DNA of 64,000 nt from Eopsaltria australis (lineage: Eukaryota > Chordata > Aves > Passeriformes > Petroicidae): contig JAVTVJ010001780.1 in assembly GCA_034509425.1 (NCBI GenBank), positions 1 through 64,000 on the forward strand, written 5' to 3'. Below the pieces are notes generated by a model. It worked only from the letters and a program-made list of their open reading frames with translations. It did no database searches and was not told where the DNA came from. This document shows, in pieces, positions 47,602-58,626 of the stretch. Position 1 is the first letter of the stretch. Every line of letters begins with the position of its first letter. Made by a program: the position numbers and the translations under genes.

Positions 47602-49236
47602 TGTAGTGGTTCCAGATCACCTATTCGAGTTTCTGGCCAAATGCCAGCACACTTACCAAAATTTACCTTATGTCTGCTGTGAGATGAGGATTAGGAGTAG
47701 GCAAAGCAGGCTCAAACTTTATAAAGTATAAAGAAACTTTATTAATATACCTAAAACAAAGAAAAAAACCCAAGAAAACCAGAACAAACTCCTCAGACTA
47801 CCCCTCCTCCCCCCGCCTCTCCATTTCTTTCTCCCTGACAACACACAAAAAGACAACACTTCTACCTCCAGTCAGTTTACCATCTCAGAAATAGTCCTTG
47901 TTTCAGTTCATTTAGGGAGAGAAGTCTCTTTTGCTTATACCATGGATTCTCTGTAAGAAAAAATACAGTTTTTTATGGGTCTTCTGCCTTACCACCAGCC
48001 GCCACCTAGGAGGAAAGATCAGCTTAATGGTGGATCCCTCCCACACCAGTAGCCTTCCCACAGCCACTATGGTGGGTTATGAACAGTCCACAGGGTACCT
48101 GTTTTAAGGATGCACAGTTCAATTGCAGCAACAAAGAAAATCCCTTCTTCTGTGCTGAGCAACACAGGTTCTCCTGACAACACAAGTTCTCTGGCATTCC
48201 CCCCAGGACCAGGGCTCTGGGTCACAGCCTCTCCTCTGTCTTGGTTCAAGTTTCTCATCAGGCTGTACTTATTTCAACACTTACTTGTCTTTACCCAAGT
48301 GTTTCAGTTGGCTGCAATTAGAACCTCACATCCCCCCTTTGGACTATTTCTTCATATGTTACAGGGAATTTATTAGCTCAGTCCCCAACCATGGTTCTCC
48401 AAAAGAATTTTCAGCTTCACTCTCGAAGCACTTGTCATACACCTCCCTCTAGGCATCGGTTCTGCTTTCCTCACTGACTGTAAAGTCTCTATGCTGCATT
48501 TATGTAGATGCCCTCACTCGTTCCTCTCTCTGTGCAAGGAAGGATGGGTGTTTGGGCATGTAGTCCAGGTATGGATAGAGTTAATGTCTCTTTCTCTCTC
48601 TCTCTCCAGCATTGTGACGATCACGTGGTCTCTGCTAGGCTGTTTGAAAACTCTTGAATCGGATGGCAGAAGCACTCAGAGTCTCTGTGGCCTGGCTCTG
48701 CAAAGCTGGCTCAGCCTGGTAGGGCCAGTCGGGCCCTGGGTGACAGGGCAGGGCCTGGCCTGAACTGGATGGAGTCCGGCCCGGTCCTTGCCTGGCCTGG
48801 AGCAGGGGCCTGGCCCTGTCTCGTGTAGCTGACATGTTGGCTGAAACTGTATCTGCCGAGAACTCTGGCCAGTTCCTCCCCCATGCTCAGCTGATGCTGC
48901 AAGGCCCTTCTAAAACCTCCCTTCCCCCCCCTCCCCCCATTCTCTGGTGGAGGGGGGGGAAAAAGAAGGCCCAGAAGGCCTAGCCTTACCGGAGAGAGAA
49001 GTAGAGGAGCTGCTTCAGTTTTAGCAACAGCAGGCAAAAAGAGGCAGAGGCTCAGAGGTTCTCTGCTTATATATTATTTTTTCCTCGAAGGCGGATCAGG
49101 TTTTAATTGGTTTGCCTACATATCGATCCTTAAAACTACCTGGTTATTGGCTCTCTCTCTCAGGAAGGAAGTTGTATCACTTCCTGCAGCATAGGTCACT
49201 CGCTAGATTTTGACCCCTCCTGACTAACCCAGGACA
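47602..49236 (-). mobile_element. Solo LTR, family LTR-2, copy e (TSD CAAGG)
   Basis: 1635 bp, TGTAGTGG to AGGACA on the plus strand, perfect duplication CAAGG (47597-47601 and 49237-49241). It is the most diverged LTR-2 copy here. The 183 bases that follow, up to provirus D, are AT-rich and unrecognised. Confidence 0.9.
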
Positions 49237-49424
49237 CAAGGGCACACCCGGAAACACCACCTTTTCGTTCTTTGTATGTTAAAAGAGAAGCATAAGACAA
49301 AGCAAGGCAACCAATACAAAAGCCATCTCACGCTGATTGAAAGTAGTACAAACATATTGATATAAATTGAAATAATTTAAATACACATTTTGTGCCAGGG
49401 TGGTAAAGAAGGAAAAAAGGGGGA

Positions 49425-50024
49425 TGTAGCTGCTGTGGATGTGTCCTTAGAGACCCCAGGGGGAGAAGACTTAGAAAAGGAGAAAGGTAACTGATGGAGA
49501 AAGTTCCAAGGAGCTAGGAAACCCCTGGAAGGTGAAGTGACCATGGTTTAACCCAGGACAAACCAGAGTAGCCATTGCTGGTGTCCATCATCTCCTCCCT
49601 CCCCCCAAGAGCCTTTGTTCTATTCCCTGTTATCTCCTGGGCCCCTTTCCTTCCCCATCCCATAGGACCAAGTTACGCTGGACCTTCCCTATACTCCCCC
49701 AAACCCCCTGGTGATTGGTGGTACGTGATAACTCTTAAGGCTGTGTCTGAGGGCCCCTCGGCCTCTTGGATCCTGCCTCTCCTCTGTGTGAAGACCCTGC
49801 AATAAAGCCACTATGAATTAAAGGCACTCCAAGAGCCCTCTCGTTATTCATCTCCAGCTGATAGCTTACTGGACAGTTCCTGCACCACAACGCAGGCCGC
49901 AGTTTCTCTGGCTGTCTACGGGACGCTGCCAGAGTGCCCTGGGGACAGGGGCATTCCTGGAAATATAGCCAGCTGGAATCTGTCATGGCAACACCAGGCT
50001 GGACAGAAAAACCAGCGAGCTATA
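49425..50024 (+). repeat. 5' LTR of provirus D
   Basis: 600 bp, TGTAGCTG to GAGCTATA, with AATAAA at 49801-49806. It ends in TA rather than CA, as does the other LTR. The preceding AAGAAGGAAAAAAGGGGGA looks like a polypurine tract. Confidence 0.9.
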
Positions 50025-50026
50025 AG

Positions 50027-50044
50027 TGGCCCCCAATGTCTGGT
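50027..50044 (+). other. Primer-binding site of provirus D
   Basis: TGGCCCCCAATGTCTGGT begins two bases after the LTR. It is closest to a tRNA-Lys1,2 type site, with several mismatches. Confidence 0.45.
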
Positions 50045-50340
50045 CTTGAGAAGAACTCAAGCCCTAGAAGAGTGTCCCTGTCCACCCTGTGGTCAGGAGT
50101 TCACCCATTGGACTGCTGCTCCCCAGAAGAAGTGCTGAGTTCTATTAGCACTTTCAGAAGGGGCGTCTGAATACCTTCGCCAACATTAAAGAAGAAGGCT
50201 CAGACCAGCTGAAGGCTCTGCTTTGGACTGGAGTCACCGAGGAAACCAGGAAACAGCAAGGGATCAGTAACGGGTCCACCAAGGTAGTATTTCTGCTGGG
50301 TTTCACTACAGGATAGTCCAAGCAGGGAGAATTATTCAGG

Positions 50341-53172
50341 ATGGGTACACAGTTATCACGTCCTGAGCGTGAGGTTTATTACCAACTTAAAAGCATCTTA
50401 AAATCTGCTAACAGAGCTTTCAGTAAAAAGCTCTTAAAGCGCTTTACTGAAAGTTGGTGTTTCTCTATCACCCCTCTGTTTCTCCCTCTTCCATAAAATC
50501 CCTTGGTTTCTGGGATCGGGTCGGGGAAAGACTAACGCGTCTTTCAAAGACAGGAGATCATTCATTACGACTATATTTTCCCTTGCTCATTTTAATTTGT
50601 GAAGTTTTAGAAGAGAAGGAGAAAAGTTCGGAACGCGCGTGCGTCCTCGCCCCGCCCCCCCCCCAACCCACCATCCTCCCATCCCCTTTTAAACCCGCGG
50701 CGTGGTGATGACAAGAACAGCGACAGTAATCTCCAAGAACCCCCCTAAGCCCCCCGGTCCTCCCGCGACCTTCACCAACCCGCTGCCGAGTCCTTCTTGC
50801 CCCCCCTCGGTCCCCCTCCAGGTCCCAAAACCCTCACAACTCAAAACCCCCCTGGACACAATAAAACAATGAGCCAAAATGGCGCCGGCCACGAGACTGC
50901 TGGAGCTGGACCGAGCCCGCAGGGTGCAGGCGGGGTCAAGTGGCCAGGCAACCCCGCCCCCGGCACCTCCCTCAGCCCTCCCACAGAGCCACATCATTTG
51001 CAGTTCCTTACCGTTATCCCTCCTACAGAGGCGGAGCTTGCACCAATGGCGCCTGCGCTGCAAACGGCCGCGGCTGGGAAACCACCCCCTCCAGCTGCGC
51101 CGGGGGCAATGCCGCTCTGGCTGCTCTCGCTCGCAGCCATGGGGGTACAGGCCGTGCCACTGCCGCTCGGGTGGCCCTGGCTAATGCCGTCCCCGGCCCC
51201 TGTCGCGGCCCCGGCGGGAGAGCCCGCCACAGCCACGCCGGCCCCGGTCATGACCGGCGCTGCCGCGCCTGGAGCGAGACTGCACAAGGAGCAGCGCCGC
51301 AGGCGGCACCTCCGACCGCGCTTCCAGTCCCGGGAGCGGGGAGTCGTCCTTTCCAGCCATGGCGTCCCCTCCGTTGGCCGCTTGGACCAGGCTTGGAGCG
51401 GCGCCGCCAGGAGGGGCAGCACCGCCGGGCAGACTGGCTCCACCGGCGGCAGCCCCGACCGCACTTCCAGTCCCGGGATCGGGGGTGCTGTCCTTTCCAG
51501 CCATGGGGCTGCCCCCGTCGGCCGCTTGGCCCTGGCTCGGGTCCATGCCGCCCGGCGGGGCGCCCCCGGACTCGGCGGCAGCACCCGCACCCATCCGTCC
51601 TGCCACCGCTGCCACCGCCACCACCACCTCCGCCGCTTGCCCCGGCGGCAATTGCGACCCCAGTCCAGACTGTGAGCAACGCATGGTCCCCTGCCGTGTT
51701 CCCAGCGACCGTAATAAGCTCCGTCGAGCCTGCCTCCGTCCCGCCCCTGGGGGCGTGTGCACAGGGACACCCGGCGCTGGCAGCCGCTGCAAAAACCAGC
51801 GCCGCCCCTGCCAGGGGAGTGGCTGCCGCGCATCTCCCAGCCTTAGCAATGCCCTGTGGTGCGAGCCCGCCCCGATCCTTTGCCAGCCCAGCGACGGAGG
51901 GGGGGGGAAGTGCTGTCGCAAAACCCAGGAGCGGCCAGTGTCCTAAGTGCCACAGCCCACGCCGCGAACCCCTTGACTGCCCAGCCTGGGATGCAGCAAC
52001 TGCCCAAAGAAGCAACACCCCCATTATACCATCTAAACGAACTGTACCAAGACACCACTGTCACCAGAGCTTTTCAAACCCATTCCACAGGCACACTGCC
52101 GTCCACGCAGAGCACTGCCGCCTTTCCAACGATAATTAGCCAGAGCTTAGAAGCCCCCACTGCCTCCTGGAAGTCACTCCACATGCCACCAAGAACAGAG
52201 ACAGGCGAAACCCGTCAGCAAATCACAAATACCGAGATTTTTGCAGCCCCAGTTCAATATAACCCCCAAGGAGACAACCCCCAGTGGCAGCCAATGGGCA
52301 TTCAAAATCTCAAAGAGATATGTAAAGTTGCAAAAGAATTTGGCTGAGAATCATCATATTTTAAGAGCCTTTTAAACCTGACTTTTGAAACTCAAACCCT
52401 AGTACCATATGATATAAAAACGTTGATGTCTGGTATATTAAATAAAACTCAATTCTGGCTCTGGGAAAGAACATGGCAGGAACAATTAAAAGAACTTTTA
52501 CCTATTTACAAAGCTAGCGACCAAACAGCTACTATGACCCTAGATCACCTTTGTGGCCAAGGAGACATGAGCAAACCCCGAGACCAAGCCACCCAACTGC
52601 CACCAGCAGTTCTAGTTGATATTAAAAACGCAGCAAAAAGAGCTTTATTGTGCCTGCCTTCCTCTATTGCCCCTTCAGATGGTTATTCAGCAATCAAGCA
52701 AAGGCTTGACGAGAGCTTTGTGGACTTTGTAGAAAGATTAAGAGGGGCAGTAATGAAACAAATAGAAAATCCACAGTTGCAAAAAGAGCTATTAAGATCA
52801 CTAGCTAAAGAAAATGCAAACATAGAATGTAAAAGAGTCCTCAAAACCTTGCCACGAAATCCAAAGCCAACAATTGCTCAAATGCTAGAGCTTTGTGCTG
52901 ACATAATGCCTGAACAAACAGACTTTTCCCCCCAACAACCTCCATTTAAGGGAGCACCCAAGAAAACCGTAGGTGCCGCTGTGACGGCAGACAATAATAA
53001 AGACACCCGCAAATGTTTCAATTGTGGGTCTCCTCACCATTTTGCAAAGAACTGTCCCAAACCCCAAAAAATTAACAACCCTTCCAAGCCGTTTACAGGT
53101 CCAGAAACACCTCAGCAACAGGGAAACTGGACAACGAGCGTGGGGCAGCACCACACGCTGACACAAAACTAA
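50341..53172 (+). pseudogene. gag: gag of class II provirus D, broken
   Basis: The start ATG at 50341 gives a Met-Gly terminus (MGTQLSRPE) like the K2 matrix. A frameshift near 50455-50490 moves the rest of matrix to another frame. 50640-52000 is a very GC-rich Pro/Ala-rich linker containing an imperfect ~130-bp duplication (about 51290-51400 and 51440-51540), where all frames stay partly open. Capsid begins near 52240, with an in-frame TGA at 52345-52347. The last segment (52423-53172, 249 codons) holds a major homology region at residues ~91-110 (KQRLDESFVDFVERL) and one CCHC zinc knuckle at ~198-211 (C-X2-C-X4-H-X4-C). Only one knuckle is visible. Frame ends at 53172 after the slippery site. 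Role: core assembly and genome packaging. Confidence 0.85.
53121..53127 (+). promoter_or_regulatory. gag-pro -1 frameshift site GGGAAAC
   Basis: In the gag phase this reads G-GGA-AAC, and the pro frame is open at -1 from here. The same heptamer is known at the gag-pro junction of Mason-Pfizer-type betaretroviruses. Gag stops 43 bases later. Confidence 0.8.
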
Positions 53173-53900
53173 AAGCTGCAACACCGATCCCTGCCATAGT
53201 GTCCCCAGCGAAACCACCAGGACCTGCGAACACCTGGGCCCCGCGTCTGAACGTGGTGAGTGCAACTGCCAACAACTTCACAAAACCCACATTCCATCAT
53301 ATCACAGTTTCAGTTTCAGGAAACATCGACTCTCGAACTGACATTCTAGTGGTGGGAAACTCGTTGAGAGGACCACCAGAACTGTTTGTGTTACCTGAAA
53401 TCCACACCGTGTCCCCTGGAATGAATTTCAAGATCACAGTCACTTGCACAAACACCCCCTGGTTTCTTCCACAATGGACTTGGGTAGCACAGGCCATAGT
53501 GCTACCTAGAGACTTTCCCCGACTCCATCAAACCCCATGCACTTACTGGGCAGAGGTTGTTGGAGAAGACAAGCCAACTCTTAGCTGTAAATTGACCAAT
53601 GGAAAAGCCACAACTTATCTAGATGGGATGATAGACACAGGAGCAGATGTTACCATCATCTCCAAGGCAGATTGGCCAATGCAGTGGGCTTTGAGGCCTT
53701 CTGCGGGGACAGTTTCTGGTATTGGGGGATCCTCTCCTTCCATGAGGAGCATGAATTCAATCTCCATAGAGGGACCTGATGGTCACATAGCCTCCGTCAA
53801 GCCCTTTGTGGTACCATCAGGGTTCACCCTATGGGGTAGGGACCTCCTATCACAGTGGGGAACCCAGATAGAAATACCACCTCCTGCTACAAATTTTTAA
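53127..53900 (+). CDS. pro: pro (retroviral aspartic protease) of provirus D
   Basis: This frame is -1 relative to gag and open from the slippery site to TAA at 53898-53900, about 258 codons. The protease core starts near 53610, with DTGADVTI as the active-site motif and LWGRDLL as the C-terminal helix block before the end. The ~150 residues before it occupy the place where betaretroviruses carry dUTPase; I see a VAQAIVLP-type strand but not a full set of dUTPase motifs, so I leave that domain unnamed. It would process Gag and Pol precursors. No stop or frameshift was found in this gene, making it the least damaged in D. Confidence 0.85.
   Translation: MDNERGAAPHADTKLKAATPIPAIVSPAKPPGPANTWAPRLNVVSATANNFTKPTFHHITVSVSGNIDSRTDILVVGNSLRGPPELFVLPEIHTVSPGMNFKITVTCTNTPWFLPQWTWVAQAIVLPRDFPRLHQTPCTYWAEVVGEDKPTLSCKLTNGKATTYLDGMIDTGADVTIISKADWPMQWALRPSAGTVSGIGGSSPSMRSMNSISIEGPDGHIASVKPFVVPSGFTLWGRDLLSQWGTQIEIPPPATNF
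53891..53897 (+). promoter_or_regulatory. pro-pol -1 frameshift site AAATTTT
   Basis: Read A-AAT-TTT in the pro phase, immediately before the pro TAA; the pol frame is at -1. The heptamer equals the one known at the Mason-Pfizer-type pro-pol junction. Confidence 0.8.
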
Positions 53901-56598
53901 TCGGGGCCACTGAGAGGCGCTCCACCCCGGCCCTGACTTGGAATACTGATAAACCCATCAGGGTGGAACAGCGGCCCCTCTCCAAGGAGAAATTAAGCGC
54001 CCTCGAATCCCTGGTAGAAGAACAGCTTGCCAAAGGCAACATTGTTCCAACAGACAGTCTTTGGAACTCCCCTGTCTTTGTGATACGAAAACCCGGAAAA
54101 GACAAGTGGAGGCTTCTCCATGATTTGCGAGAGATCAATAAAGTGATAGAAGAAATGGGTCCATTGCAGCCAGGTCTACCATCGCCCTCTATGCTCCCCC
54201 GAGAGTGGCCTTTGGTAGTCATTGACATCAAAGACTGCTTTTTCAGTATCCCTCTTAACCCTCGTGATGCTCCTCGCTTTGCTTTCTCTGTCCCTTCAGT
54301 CAACCGAGAAGCCCCTATGAAGCAGTTTCACTGGCAAAAACTACCAATAGGTATGGTGAACGCCCCCATTCTCTGCCAGTGGTATGTCTCCAAAATCCTA
54401 TCACCTGTTCAAAAAGCCTTCCCCAAAGCAATCATTCTTCACTACATGGATGACATATTAGTTTGTGCCCCTCAAAAAGACTATCTAGACACCACCCTGA
54501 AAGAGATTGTAAAAGCCATCGAAAGTGCAGGCATGGAAATTCAATCTGAAAAGATTCAACACACCTGCCCCTGGTTGTACCTCGGCATTCGCATCAGCGA
54601 AAGAACCATCGCACCCCAGCAACTCATCATCCAGGATGACCCTAAGACCCTACAGGACCTACACCAACTCTGTGGGTCCATCAACTGGGTTCGTCCTCTG
54701 CTGGGTCTGACGACGGATGACCTCGCCCCCTTGTTCCAGCTTCTGAAAGGAGGCAAAGGTCTGGACTCGCCAATTTCCATCACTCCGGAAGCCAGGGACG
54801 CTATTGGTAAGGTGCAACAAGCGCTCTCTTCCAGGCAAGCGCATCGGACAGCTCCAGAACCGCCTTTCAGGTTTATCATACTAGGAAAGGTACCACACCT
54901 ACATGGACTGATATTTCAATGGGACAAGAAGTTGAAAGATTCACTTCTCATCATAGAGTGGGTTTTTCTTCCACACCAGCCTTCCAAAGGTATTACTACA
55001 CCACAGGAGCTGGTTGCTCAGTTGATTAAAAAAGCCCGAAAAAGACTCCGCACCCTGGCAGGGTATGATTTTGCATGGATATATGTTCCTTGGCAATGAA
55101 AGATGTAGAGGAATTACTCCAAACCAACGAGCCCCTCCAGCTAGCCCTCGACAGTTATCCAGGCCAAATCACAGGTCACAAATTAAAACACCATCTGTTT
55201 AATACTAAATTTAATTTGGCACCCAAATTCCTCCAAAGTAAAACACCCTTAAATGCCCTGACAGTCTTTACAGATGGCTCAGGGTCCTCTCATAAGTCAG
55301 TACTGACCTGGAAAGACCCAGAGACTCAGGAGTGGGAATCTGAAGTTCAAGTAGTAGAAGGATCCCCACAAATTGCAGAACTAGCAGCTGTTGTCAGGGT
55401 GTTTGAGAAATTCCAGGAACCTCTAAATTTGGTCACAGATTCAGCATATGTGGCCGGAATTACTGCTAGAGCAGAACACTCACTCCTCAAAGAAGTAGAC
55501 CACCCAAAACTCTTTGGGTTGCTCTCAAGATTAGTGTATTTGTTGTCACATCGAAAGCACCCCTTCCATGTCATGCATGTGAGATCGCACACAGATCTCC
55601 CTGGATTCATTGCTGAGGGAAACTGCAGGGCAGATGCCCTAGCTATGCCTGTGCAAATGTCCAATATTCCTGATAGCTTTGCACAAGCCAAACTCAGCCA
55701 CCAGTTTTTTCATCAAAATGCCCCAGCTCTCAAGCGGATGTTTCACCTTTCCCTTGAGCAGGCTCGAGCAATAGTAGCTACCTGCTCAAACTGCCAGAAA
55801 TACCAAATCCCCTCCCTAAATCCAGGAGTGAACCCCCGGGGACTCAACAGTTGCCAGATTTGGCAAATGGATGTCACTCACGTCGCCCAGTTTGGACAGT
55901 CAAAATTTGTGCATGTATCTGTAGACACTTTCTCAGGAGCAGTCTTTGCCTCTGCTCACACTGGTGAGAAAGCAAAAAATGTCACTAAACATCTCATGAT
56001 GGCCTTCTCTATGCTGGGGACACCACAAGAAATAAAAACTGACAATGGGCCCGCATACACTTCCCACAAGTTTAAAGAATTCCTTCAACAATGGGGGATC
56101 AAACATGTTACTGGCGTACCTCATTCTCCCACAGGTCAATCCATTGTAGAACGCACCCACCAGAACATCAAAAAGCTCCTTAACCAGCAGCAAAGAGGAA
56201 CAGAAAAATTATTGCCTATAGAGCGCCTTTGTAAAGCTCTTTTTACCATCAACTTTTTAAACAATTCATTCGCTGAACCTGTCCCCCCTGTGTTTCGGCA
56301 TTTTTCTAATTCGACTCAAGCCAAATTAAAGGAACAACCGCAGGTGCTGGTTAAGGACCTTGAAAGCGGACAAGTAAAAGGGCCCTATCGACTTATTGTT
56401 TGGGGAAGAGGGTATGCTTGTGTTTCTACCTCAGCAGGACCCATGTGGGTACCAGCGCGTAACATCAAACCCTATCGAGAAGCAAGCCCTGAAGACAGTG
56501 ATGCAGACAAACAACAAGAGCAAGACAAAACGGCGTGGAAGAGAAGACGTCGCAAAGAAGAAGACAGAGATCCACCGAAGCGACGGAACAGTTTTTAA
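53898..56598 (+). pseudogene. pol: pol of class II provirus D (one frameshift)
   Basis: The first frame (to 55099) encodes reverse transcriptase with DIKDCFFSIP and YMDD (near 54446), the class II form of the motif. A frameshift between about 55075 and 55099 separates it from the second frame (to 56598), which has RNase H (FTDGSGSS near 55270), an integrase HHCC finger (two His near 55700, CSNC near 55790) and a core with QMDVTH (55864), TDNGPAY (56040) and ERTHQN (56150). A C-terminal SH3-like segment (GPYRLIVWGRG, 56380) and a Lys/Arg-rich tail close it. That basic tail resembles the end of the K2 frame. The break removes RNase H and integrase from the readthrough product. Confidence 0.88.
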
Positions 56599-56796
56599 CC
56601 CCCCTGTCTTTTCAGAGTTTTCCCCCCAGATGTTTCCCTTGTGTGTTTCCCGAACCTAACCCTATCCCGGTGGGGGGAGGAGAAAAAATGAGAAATGCTT
56701 TCATTAAGTAGCTAAGTTCTAATATTACCCATTACCTTAATGTGTGTTCCCTTTCCATTAAGGAAGGAAACCCTGAACCCCCAGAGAACCCAGAAG

Positions 56797-58030
56797 ATGG
56801 AAACAACTCACCTCTCTCTGTGGCTGTTAGCCCTCGCCTTTTCAGGAGTGTCCCCATGGCTCACTCAACAGCCAAAGGAAAACGTGTGGGTGACACTAGC
56901 AAAAGTATTAAAGCAGGACAGCATGTGCCTCAGCTTAGATAGTGCATCTAACCCCATGTCCACGTGCCTAGTCGGAGTCCCTGGGGACTCCAGAGAGTTC
57001 AAAGCTATGGGCACAGGAGCTCACCCAGCCCATAGCTGGGACAGATGGATGAGGACCCTTCCTCATGCGAGCTCTGAACCCCAAGAGTTAGACTTGTTGG
57101 GGTCAGCCAAACCACACTATTGCACTCACTTTAGCCCCGTATATAATTGGCAAGATTCTCCCTCTCGAAAGAGAGGACCATACAAAGATGTCTCACCAAT
57201 TGATAAAAAGTCTTACTCAGATTCCATATGAAGTACTCCCTAATGGGGTATTCCTCATCTGTGGAGACCGAGTATGGGCCGGAATACCTTCTCGTCTTAA
57301 AGGGGGTCCTTGCACTCTCGGAAAACTTACCCTGCTGGCACCTGACAAAATGCAAATCCTAAATTGGCAGAACAAATCCCAATTGGCACGTCACAAAAGG
57401 CAAATCCAAGATTTGGAGCCAAATTGTGACAGCGAAGTTGTCAGTTGGTCATTTTCAAAAAGGGTAGCTGCCTCTATTTTTATACCCTGGGCAGCCGCAG
57501 CGAAAGCCCTCGGTGAGCTTTCTCACCTAGAGTGCTGGCTGGGTAAGCAAGCCAATCTGACCTCGAGTGCTCTGACACAGCTCCTAGAAGATGAGGAAAC
57601 CACCAGGCAAGCAACGCTCCAGAACCGAGCAGCTATTGACTTCCTCTTACTGGCCCACGGGCATGACTGTGAAGAGTTGGAAGGCATGTGTGGCTTGAAC
57701 TTATCCTCCAACAGCCAAAGCATCCGCAAAACTCTCCGACAAATGAAAGACCAACTTCACCAGATGAAGACGGAAGGCAAAGATTGGCTAGACCGCTTGA
57801 TGGACCAGTGGGGACTTTCAGGGTGGGGGGTCAAGATCCTCCGCTCCATTCTGTGGGTGTTGCTAACAATTGTCATTACCTTGTGTGTTCTCGGTTGTGT
57901 TAAAAATCTTTTGTTATCCTTCATCCAACGGGCCTTTTTAGGAAAAACAGAAGGGGGAGATGTAGATGCTGTGGATGTGTCCTTAGAGACCCCAGGGGGA
58001 GAAGACTTAGAAAAGGAGAAAGGTAACTGA
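56797..58030 (+). pseudogene. env: env of provirus D, alpharetrovirus-like, surface part shortened and frameshifted
   Basis: Env starts at ATG 56797 with a hydrophobic signal peptide (LSLWLLALAFSG). The surface subunit is only about 200 residues to the RHKR cleavage site near 57390, far shorter than usual, and the frame breaks in the overlap 57188-57231. The transmembrane subunit is complete in the second frame: an internal hydrophobic fusion segment (ASIFIPWAAAAKALG) between two cysteines, a heptad region with LQNRAAIDFLLL, a Cys-X6-Cys motif (CEELEGMC) followed by Gly where a second Cys is usual, and a membrane anchor (WVLLTIVITLCVLGC). The internal fusion loop is typical of alpharetroviruses. 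The last ~23 codons lie inside the 3' LTR. Not functional as it stands. Confidence 0.85.
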
Positions 58031-58566
58031 TGGAGAAAGTTCCAAGGAGCTAGGAAACCCCTGGAAGGTGAAGTGACCATGGTTTAACCCAGGACAAACC
58101 AGAGTAGCCATTGCTGGTGTCCATCATCTCCTCCCTCCCCCCAAGAGCCTTTGTTCTATTCCCTGTTATCTTCTGGGCCCCTTTCCTTCCCCATCCCATA
58201 GGACCAAGTAACCCTGGAACTTCCCTATACTCCCCCCAAACCCCCTGGTGATTGGTGGTACGTGATAACTCTTAAGGCTGTGTCTGAGGGCCCCTCGGCC
58301 TCTTGGACCCTGCCTCTCCTCTGTGTGAAGACCCTGCAATAAAGCCACTATGAATTAAAGGCACTCCAAGAGCCCTCTCGTTATTCATCTTCAGCTGATA
58401 GCTAGTCTGGACTGTTCCTGCACCACAACGCAGGCCGCAGTTTCTCTGGCTAAGTGTCTACGGGACGCTGCCAGAGTGCCCTGGGGACAGGGGCATTCCT
58501 GGAAATATAGCCAGCTGGAATCTGTCGTGGCAACACCAGGCTGGACAGAGAAACCAGCGAGCTATA
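57961..58566 (+). repeat. 3' LTR of provirus D
   Basis: 606 bp, TGTAGATG to GAGCTATA, preceded by the tract ACAGAAGGGGGAGA (57947-57960), with AATAAA at 58338-58343. It has 6 bases more than the 5' LTR (near 58455). The next base is ERVL sequence of element C. Confidence 0.93.
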
Positions 58567-58626
58567 GATCCCCTCGAGGGGACCTCTACTATGTATGCCC
58601 AGGAAAGAAATGATAACCAGGGCTAG

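Larger units (their letters stand above)
49425..58566 (+). mobile_element. Class II provirus D (beta-like gag-pol, alpha-like env), no matching TSD
   Basis: A 9.1-kb provirus with two LTRs, gag, pro, pol and env in order. The LTRs (49425-50024 and 57961-58566) differ by about 14 positions plus a 6-bp indel by eye, 2-3%. The flanks do not match: the left is unrelated AT-rich DNA ending AAGGGGGA, the right is the interior of ERVL element C. So one end was exchanged or deleted after integration. All four genes carry at least one break. Confidence 0.92.

Noticed and set aside
50797..52139. Several long overlapping frames on both strands in the GC-rich part of provirus D
   Set aside because: High GC and low stop density open all frames in the Pro/Ala-rich gag linker. 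Only the frame joining matrix to capsid makes sense.
53199..53600. dUTPase domain before the protease of provirus D
   Set aside because: Position fits betaretroviruses, but I could not find the set of conserved dUTPase motifs, so I left the domain unnamed.
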